Position numbers and translations under genes: made by a program. Shown here piece after piece: positions 58,388 through 64,000 of a stretch of 64,000 nucleotides of DNA. Numbering within the stretch: position 1 is the stretch's first letter; each line of letters opens with the position of its first letter. This DNA comes from Nitrincola lacisaponensis (GTDB lineage: Bacteria > Pseudomonadota > Gammaproteobacteria > Pseudomonadales > Balneatricaceae), in assembly GCF_000691225.1 (NCBI RefSeq), contig NZ_JMSZ01000042.1:124001-188000 (forward strand), read 5' to 3'. The notes below the pieces were generated by a model. It had not been told where the DNA came from. It worked only from the letters and a program-made list of their open reading frames with translations, and ran no database searches.

Positions 58388-59479
58388 TCATTCTGCGTCT
58401 GGTGCACCGGTCTCGGATCCGGGCATCAGACCACAGTGTTGCAGTAGCTGTTGCCAGGCATCTGTATGGCGCTGCTGAGCAAGATAGAACTGCTGCGTCA
58501 GGCCACCTGGCCAATCAGTGTCAAACAGGTGCCGGAAGTAGTGTGCTGTGCTTTCAGGTACCGGGAGTGGTCCCTGCAATTCTGCATGGAGCCTACGCCA
58601 GCGCTGACCAAATTGATCAACCCTTGCCAGATAGGGTTGAAACTCCTGTGCATAAAATGAACGGAACACATTCTGTATGATGGTGGCTCGGTTATTGGGT
58701 TGCTGATTAAAGCAGATCGGCCGTCTGGCCAGGCGATCCTCTATGCCGTCGGCAACCTGATTCATGGTATAGCTCAAGAGTTGTACACTGCGTAACCACT
58801 GGCTACCGATTTCAGTCCGATACAGTTGTTCATAATGTTGTTCCAATCCCAGAATAAAGGCGCTGTCTGGCCAGGAGGCCTCTGTGGTCGCCAGGCGGCT
58901 GATAACGCTGAAAGGGTCGAGTAGCTGCTGTGCCTGGTTGGCAATACCGGGTGCCTGCAGAGGCAGGGTTGTGGCTGAACGTGAAAATTGCTGTTCCATT
59001 TCCGGGCTGGTATAAATGCCATTCCAGATAACGCGCGGCAGCTGCTGCTCCTTATGCTGACGGATTTCTCTGACTCGCTGTAATAAAGGCTGTAGTTCAG
59101 GTTCAGCATTAATTCTGTCTTGTAACTGTTGCTCACAGGTTTGCACCGCAGGCAGAAAACGTAATTCATACTGTAAGGTTTGTGAGGGTGTCATGACCCG
59201 CCCCAAATTGCTGTTGCGTTCAGCAATCAGGGGCAGCAAGTCACAATGCCGCAGTCTCAGTACGTCGATCAGCCCCTCGCGCAGCTCGACTGTCTCCAGT
59301 CGCCTCTCCCTGCGCGGTGGCAATACGGGATAGTCAGCGGCTCCTGGCTCGAATTCTATCGGTTGTTCGAGTGCATTGCTGACCCGCTGAGTATAGTCAC
59401 GCAGCATTTTCTCGGCGGAGGGTTCGGCACAGCCACTAAGCAGAGGGATCAGGAGCAGCAGTAGGCGGTATTTGTGCAT
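58388..59479 (-). CDS. DUF3080-family lipoprotein
   Basis: 363 residues. Lipobox LLSGC at about residue 17. The body is helical with LLRDYTQRVSNALEQP, RLRHCDLLPLIAERNSNLGRVMTPSQTLQYELRFL and EQQLQDRINAEPELQPLLQRVREI, which matches DUF3080, a group found mostly in gammaproteobacteria. Function unknown. The ATG overlaps the end of the MATE gene, so the two may be cotranscribed. Confidence 0.85.
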   Translation of the reverse strand: MHKYRLLLLLIPLLSGCAEPSAEKMLRDYTQRVSNALEQPIEFEPGAADYPVLPPRRERRLETVELREGLIDVLRLRHCDLLPLIAERNSNLGRVMTPSQTLQYELRFLPAVQTCEQQLQDRINAEPELQPLLQRVREIRQHKEQQLPRVIWNGIYTSPEMEQQFSRSATTLPLQAPGIANQAQQLLDPFSVISRLATTEASWPDSAFILGLEQHYEQLYRTEIGSQWLRSVQLLSYTMNQVADGIEDRLARRPICFNQQPNNRATIIQNVFRSFYAQEFQPYLARVDQFGQRWRRLHAELQGPLPVPESTAHYFRHLFDTDWPGGLTQQFYLAQQRHTDAWQQLLQHCGLMPGSETGAPDAE

Positions 59480-60866
59480 TTCTGGAGACCCGATTCAAGC
59501 GTATCATCAGGATTACGGCACCGACGCTGAGTCCGATCACCAGTCCATACCAGAAGCCGGCAGCACCCATGGCGGGCCGTAACAGGTCAGTCAGGCCCAG
59601 CAGGTAGCCCGCGGGCAAGCCCACCAGCCAGAAGGCAAAAAATACCAGCAATAACGGAATGAAGGTATCCTTGTAGCCACGCAGCGCACCCGCTGCGCTG
59701 ACTTGCAGTGCATCCGAGAACTGAAACAGTGCTGCAATCATCAATAACAGTATAGCCAGGCGGCCTATCTCTGCATCATCGATATAGAGTCTGGCAATTT
59801 GTGGTGCCAACAGAATCGTCAGCAGAGTGGTGACTAGGGCAATCAGCAGAGTAAAGCCGATACCGGTCATAGCGGCAGTGCGAGCCTGATGAGGGTGGCC
59901 TGCGCCTTGCAGCTGCCCAACCCGGATCGTCAATGCCATCGCAATACTGAGCGGAATCATGAATACCATGCCGGTATAGCTGATGGTAATCTGGTGTGCC
60001 GCCAGCGTGACTTCACCGAAAGGGGCCAGAAGCAGGGCAATGACACTGAACATGCTGGCTTCAATCAGCAGCGCAATACCAATAGGAATTCCCAGACGGA
60101 GCAGTTGCAGCAGACTGGTTACCTGTGGGCGATGCCAGGGCCGCCAGAGTGGCAGGGGGGCAAACTGGGTGCTGAATCGAGTATAGAGTATACCGACGCT
60201 TAACATGATCCACATGACGATAGCACTGGCCCAGCCGCAGCCTACACCGCCCATCGCCGGTAAGCCGAGCTTGCCGAAAATGAAGATATAGTTGAGTGGA
60301 ATGTTGCACAGTAATGCCAGCAGTGCGATTTTCATGATGGCGCGCGTTTTGCCAAACCCTTCGCTGAATCCACGGATGGTTTGATAGAGCATTAAGGCTG
60401 GAAAGCCCCAGGCAATGGCAGCCAGATAACGTTGTGTTTTATCCTGCAGGCTGGCCTCCAGTGATAAACGCGACAGCAGTGGATCGGTATTGCGTAAAAG
60501 CCAGAAAGCAAGCAGCCCCAGTAGCAGCCCCAGCCAGACGCCCTGCTGAAAAATTCCGGGTGTCTCGGTATCTTTGCGTCCACCGACCAGGTGAGCGATG
60601 GTCGGTGTAACCGCCATAAGAATGCCTGAAAATGCCAGGTAGACCGGAATCCAGAGGCTGGTACCCAGTGCGATGGCTGCCAGGTCTTCACTGCCGGCGC
60701 GCCCGGACATCAGTGTATCGACAAATCCCATTGAGTTCTGCGCCATTTGCGCAATCATAATTGGCCAGGCCAGCAGCATCAGTTGGCGTATTTCAGCACC
60801 CTTGCCGGTCAGGCAAGCGGGAAGCGTTTTTCTCATGAGGGGCAGTATCCAGCCATTCTTTGGCAA
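59436..60866 (-). CDS. MATE-family multidrug exporter (NorM type)
   Basis: 476 residues (or 466 from ATG 60836), 12 helices. LAWPIMIAQMAQNSMGFVDTLMSGRAGSEDLAAIALGTSLWIPVYLAFSGILMAVTP is the NorM signature, with the second half starting near LRLGIPIGIALLIEASMFSVIALLLAPFGEVTLAAHQI. Na+ or H+ driven export of cationic drugs. Next to phaC, separate transcript. Confidence 0.94.
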   Translation of the reverse strand: MPKNGWILPLMRKTLPACLTGKGAEIRQLMLLAWPIMIAQMAQNSMGFVDTLMSGRAGSEDLAAIALGTSLWIPVYLAFSGILMAVTPTIAHLVGGRKDTETPGIFQQGVWLGLLLGLLAFWLLRNTDPLLSRLSLEASLQDKTQRYLAAIAWGFPALMLYQTIRGFSEGFGKTRAIMKIALLALLCNIPLNYIFIFGKLGLPAMGGVGCGWASAIVMWIMLSVGILYTRFSTQFAPLPLWRPWHRPQVTSLLQLLRLGIPIGIALLIEASMFSVIALLLAPFGEVTLAAHQITISYTGMVFMIPLSIAMALTIRVGQLQGAGHPHQARTAAMTGIGFTLLIALVTTLLTILLAPQIARLYIDDAEIGRLAILLLMIAALFQFSDALQVSAAGALRGYKDTFIPLLLVFFAFWLVGLPAGYLLGLTDLLRPAMGAAGFWYGLVIGLSVGAVILMIRLNRVSRNAQIPPTAAPDPSA

Positions 60867-60890
60867 AAGCTCTGTAATATAAACTAAAAC

Positions 60891-60910
60891 GGGGCGCTGT
60901 TCTGCGCCCC
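60891..60910 (-). terminator. Intrinsic terminator after phaC
   Basis: GGGGCGC (60891-60897) pairs with GCGCCCC (60904-60910), loop of 6. On the minus strand it is followed by GTTTTAGTTT. It lies 29 bases past the phaC stop. Confidence 0.8.
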
Positions 60911-60938
60911 GAGTGGGTTGAACAGTGAGAGGTGCAGA

Positions 60939-62675
60939 TCAGTCGAGGCGTGCCTTGACGTAGCTGCCCGGTGCCGCTTCTATGGGTGTATGAAGGCTGT
61001 TTCCATACTCCTTAGGTGCGTCAACTTTTTTGCCGGAGCGGCGTTTCAGCCAGTCAGACCAATGTGGCCACCATGAGCCTTCCTGTTTCTCGGCAGTTGC
61101 CAGCCAGTGGTCCGGGCCTTGGCCCATTTCACCCTTGATCCAGAAGTGACGGCGATTTTTTGAAGCAGGGTTAATGACGCCGGCAACATGGCCACTGGCA
61201 CCCAGCACGAACTCCATTGAGCCCTTGAAGGTTTCTGTTGCACTGAAGGTGCTCTTCCAGGGCGCAATATGATCTTCAATGGTGGACAGGAAGTAGCAGG
61301 GTATTTTGATTTTTCCCAGATCAACAGGCTCACCACAAATACTCACCCCACCGGGTTCGACCAGTTTGTTTTCCAGATACATCTTGTTCAGGTAGAAGGT
61401 GTACATGCGGGCAGGCAGGTTGGTTGGATCACTGTTCCAGTAGAGAATATCAAAAGGTGGCGGTGTTTGCCCCTTCAGATAGTTGTTGACTACATAGGAC
61501 CAGATCAAATCATTGGAGCGCAGCATGTTGAAGGAAGTTGCCAGCTCGCGACCATGGAGGATGCCTTCCTTGTTCACTTTTTCAGCCAGTGTCTTGACCT
61601 GATATTCGTCAATGAACACTTTCATGTCACCTGGATCGCGGAAATCCGTCAGTGTTGTCAGGAAGGTGGCTGAGGCAACGCTGTTATCCTTGCGATTGGC
61701 CATGACCGCCAGTGCAGTAGCCATCAGGGTGCCACCGACGCACCAGGCCACTGTATTGATCTTGTCAGTTGCATTGATCTCTTTGGTAACCTCAATTGCC
61801 TTGAGTACACCGCGCTCAACATAATCATCCCAACTGAGATGGCTCATTTCCTTGCTTGGATTGACCCAGGCGACCAGAAAAACGTTATAGCCCTGTTCAA
61901 CACAGTATTTTACGTAGGAGTTGTGTGGCTGCAGATCCAGAATGTAAAACTTGTTAATACTGGGTGGAACAATCAGCAGGGGTTTTTCATACACCTGTTC
62001 AGCTTCAGGCTTGTAATGAATCAGCTGAAACAGATCATTCTGAAAGACTACCGCGCCTTCTGTTGTGGCCAGGTTTTTGCCCAGCTCAAAGGCGGTTTCA
62101 TCGGTCATGGTGATATGACCTTTATCGATATCACCGAGCAGATTCTTCAGTCCATCTACCAGGCTCTGGCCGTTGGTTTCCAGTGCCTGATTCAGTACTT
62201 CAGGGTTGGTAAAGGCAAAGTTGGTCGGAGACATGGCATCGACGAACTGCTGTGTATAAAACTCCAGCTTTTTCTGTTCCTTGTCGGACAGTTTTGCATG
62301 TGCGGCCATCTCGGTCAGCATTTTGGAGGAGAGCAGGTAGGATTGCTTGATGTAATCAAAGACCGGATTTTTTGACCACTCCTCATTCTGAAAGCGACGG
62401 TCACCGGGTGTCGGCTGGGCCACGGGTTCGCTGCTGCCAGTCAGCAGATTGCGCCATAGATTCAGTTGTGCCTGTTGGTAATCGGCAATTGCTTTGATCC
62501 AGACGGTCGGATCTTCAAGTGAACGTGTGGCCAGCTCTGTCCAGGACGTTGTGAACTGACGAAAGATATCGTCACCGCCGGTGGCTGAATACATCTCCAG
62601 AAGTTTGCTGGTTTCTTCGCTGACGTAATTGATAAATGCTTGCGGGTCGGTGGTAAAGCTTTCTTTTTTGTCCAT
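60939..62675 (-). CDS. phaC: Class I poly(3-hydroxyalkanoate) synthase
   Basis: 578 residues. PhaC N-terminal domain, then the alpha/beta-hydrolase core: LIVPPSINKFYILDLQPHNSYVKYCVEQGYNVFLVAWVNPS, the lipase-box AWCVGGTLMATALAVM with the catalytic Cys, and the Asp and His regions TIEDHIAPW and ASGHVAGVINPA. Polymerises (R)-3-hydroxyacyl-CoA to PHA granules. No phaA, phaB or phasin gene is adjacent. Confidence 0.96.
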   Translation of the reverse strand: MDKKESFTTDPQAFINYVSEETSKLLEMYSATGGDDIFRQFTTSWTELATRSLEDPTVWIKAIADYQQAQLNLWRNLLTGSSEPVAQPTPGDRRFQNEEWSKNPVFDYIKQSYLLSSKMLTEMAAHAKLSDKEQKKLEFYTQQFVDAMSPTNFAFTNPEVLNQALETNGQSLVDGLKNLLGDIDKGHITMTDETAFELGKNLATTEGAVVFQNDLFQLIHYKPEAEQVYEKPLLIVPPSINKFYILDLQPHNSYVKYCVEQGYNVFLVAWVNPSKEMSHLSWDDYVERGVLKAIEVTKEINATDKINTVAWCVGGTLMATALAVMANRKDNSVASATFLTTLTDFRDPGDMKVFIDEYQVKTLAEKVNKEGILHGRELATSFNMLRSNDLIWSYVVNNYLKGQTPPPFDILYWNSDPTNLPARMYTFYLNKMYLENKLVEPGGVSICGEPVDLGKIKIPCYFLSTIEDHIAPWKSTFSATETFKGSMEFVLGASGHVAGVINPASKNRRHFWIKGEMGQGPDHWLATAEKQEGSWWPHWSDWLKRRSGKKVDAPKEYGNSLHTPIEAAPGSYVKARLD

Positions 62676-62801
62676 AGATGCTGCCTGTTATACGTCCGGT
62701 TATCTGATCAGAATTTCGATTTCAGGTACACTGTATACTTGATAAGCTCACTACCACATTAGCACTTAGGTGAGCATGAGTCGAATACTTGGGAGTATTT
62801 T

Positions 62802-63101
62802 ATGTGCAGTGCCGAAGATGAGGCATTTCTGTGTGAACTGGAGTTGATGACAACAGTCGGATGCCACCTTTGTGATCAGGCTGTTGCCCTGATGCAGCAG
62901 GTGCTTGATGGACAGCGTTTTGCTGTGGACCTGGTTGATATTGCTTACGATGATCAGCTGATGGCGCGGTATGCAGAGCATATTCCTGTGTTGTTGTGTC
63001 CGCATACCGGAGATGAGCTGGCGTGGCCGTTTGACGCCCGCCAGCTGTCCGATTTTGCTGTTCGGGTATTAGCGGCCGGGGTTGCTCCAGGCCAGCATTG
63101 A
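62802..63101 (+). CDS. Glutaredoxin-like protein (DUF836 type)
   Basis: 99 residues. ELELMTTVGCHLCDQAVALM with CxxC at the start of helix 1, then VDLVDIAYDDQLMARYAEHIPVLLCPHTGDEL with the cis-Pro region. Thiol-redox protein of the DUF836/YbjM-like group, substrate unknown. Divergent from phaC. Overlaps the end of the convergent slt gene by 33 bases. Confidence 0.88.
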   Translation: MCSAEDEAFLCELELMTTVGCHLCDQAVALMQQVLDGQRFAVDLVDIAYDDQLMARYAEHIPVLLCPHTGDELAWPFDARQLSDFAVRVLAAGVAPGQH

Positions 63102-64000
63102 ACGCTCCTGATCACTGAATACACGAGCAGGCTGACCTGCCAGCGTGTTATAGATCACACCGAAAGACAGCACATTCAATACATAACCACGTGTCTCATC
63201 AAATGGAATCGTCTCTATCCAGATGTCGAGCGGCAGGTCACCTCGTGCGGCCAGCCATTGGCGTACCCGACCAGGGCCTGCATTGTAGGCTGCGGTTGCA
63301 TGTACGCGGTTACCATTAAACTGACGCTGCATCTGGGCCAGATAAGCGGAGCCAAGGCGGACGTTAATATCCGGATCGTTCAGTCGTTCCAGACTGCTGA
63401 GCGGAATGTCTGCTCGCCGAGCTGTTTCTTGTGCTGTTGCAGGCATCAGCTGCATCAATCCGCGCGCACCTGCACCTGATCGGGCTACATCCAGAAAGGC
63501 ACTTTCCTGTCGTGTGACTGCCAGGGCCCAGGAGGGTTCAATGGAGAACTCCCGTGTCGCCTGATCAAACAGTTCACGATAGGGTGCCGGGAAACGCAGC
63601 TCCAGATCATCCCAGCGATCACTGGCGATCGCACCACGAATACCCTGGAAGTACCAGCCCCAGTCCTTGATTACATGTGCCGCAACATGAATCTGTTCCG
63701 GTGACAGGGTGGTGGTCATCAGGTTCCATTCCTGAGTTGCCTCACGGGTCTGGCCGAGTCGATAAAATTCATGAATACGTTGCATGGCTGGCAGTTGTGC
63801 AATCTGCTGCTTCTGGGTCTGGTTGAAGTTTGCAGGCTGATTATTCAGGGCAAAGGGGCGCTGTGTCAGCTCCGCTGCCTTGAAGCCGTAATAGCTGCGT
63901 TCGGATGTCAGCAGTGCCAATTGTTCAGCATTAGGCTGACGGCCCCGCTGCAGATCGGCAACCAGTGCCCAGTACAGCCAGCGTCCTTGCAGACGAACGT
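63069..64000 (-). CDS. slt: Soluble lytic murein transglycosylase, C-terminal part; gene continues past the window
   Basis: Open frame to the window edge. SLT domain: IEPSWALAVTRQESAFLDVARSGAGARGLMQLMPATAQETARRADI with the catalytic Glu, then NVRLGSAYLAQMQRQFNGNRVHATAAYNAGPGRVRQWLA. The helical solenoid upstream (LALLTSERSYYGFKAAELTQ) matches the Slt70 ring. Cuts peptidoglycan in the periplasm. The TTG at 63920 is not the true start. Confidence 0.95.
   Translation of the reverse strand, partial: VRLQGRWLYWALVADLQRGRQPNAEQLALLTSERSYYGFKAAELTQRPFALNNQPANFNQTQKQQIAQLPAMQRIHEFYRLGQTREATQEWNLMTTTLSPEQIHVAAHVIKDWGWYFQGIRGAIASDRWDDLELRFPAPYRELFDQATREFSIEPSWALAVTRQESAFLDVARSGAGARGLMQLMPATAQETARRADIPLSSLERLNDPDINVRLGSAYLAQMQRQFNGNRVHATAAYNAGPGRVRQWLAARGDLPLDIWIETIPFDETRGYVLNVLSFGVIYNTLAGQPARVFSDQERSMLAWSNPGR

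Noticed and set aside
61839-62375. 178-residue plus-strand frame
   Set aside because: Antisense to phaC; no ribosome site or recognisable motif.

Overview
The window is chromosomal DNA of a gammaproteobacterium. The gene set (RND/MMPL exporter, cbb3 oxidase operon with an Fnr/Anr regulator, hemN, RdgC, RlmM, TusA, ProQ-like protein, class I PHA synthase, DUF3080 lipoprotein) and the medium GC content suggest an aerobic, probably marine or halotolerant member near the Oceanospirillales or Pseudomonadales. This placement is inference from gene content, not from a marker comparison.

Layout. 1-3650: a three-gene export module (RND exporter, LolA-like periplasmic protein, outer-membrane beta-barrel protein). 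3763-24434: a chromosomal integron with 21 recognisable gene cassettes. 24435-24515: a scarred echo of the 3' end of the beta-barrel gene. 24496-27842: LysR regulator, small proteins, and a DUF3137/LemA pair. 28222-34521: a tripartite RND multidrug efflux operon and a convergent TetR regulator. 34791-43511: permease, lytic transglycosylase-like lipoprotein, tandem Usp protein, exonuclease III, glutathione reductase, CDF transporter, BASS transporter, QueE. 43514-56024: a long leftward block with rdgC, apt, fnr/anr, hemN, a SafE/TauE-like protein, ccoSIHG and ccoPQON. 56414-64000: rlmM, tusA, ProQ-like protein, DUF3080 lipoprotein, MATE exporter, phaC, glutaredoxin-like protein and a partial Slt transglycosylase.

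The integron is the accessory heart of the window. Its integrase gene (minus strand, 3763-4541) has a perfect LexA-type box over its promoter but is broken: an internal deletion with a frameshift removes most of the core-binding domain, so the array is probably no longer self-mobile. Cassette borders can be read directly, because the R'' heptamer of each attC is the reverse complement of the first bases of its own cassette. Cassette cargo is rich in conflict-type genes: an AbiTii protein in first position, BrnTA, HigBA and RelBE-type toxin-antitoxin pairs, a truncated YoeB, a HEPN-like MltR protein, an HNH-like zinc protein, an orphan SUKH protein, a K+ channel, several small membrane proteins, two acetyltransferases, and a 2.2-kb cassette with an alpha/beta hydrolase and a divergent LysR regulator. 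The most interesting unknown is cassette 20 (21584-23867). It holds two translationally coupled genes, both with glycine/alanine-rich membrane-type segments, and the second also has a possible PD-(D/E)XK-like nuclease motif.

Four attC sites carry insertion sequences: one intact IS1111-type element with a long downstream non-coding region that could encode a guide (seek) RNA, two decayed IS110-family copies at the same point of two other attC sites, and one IS1182-family element in an R' core site. The integron is flanked by two diverged copies of the convergent junction between the beta-barrel gene and the LysR gene. This points to how it entered or rearranged this locus.
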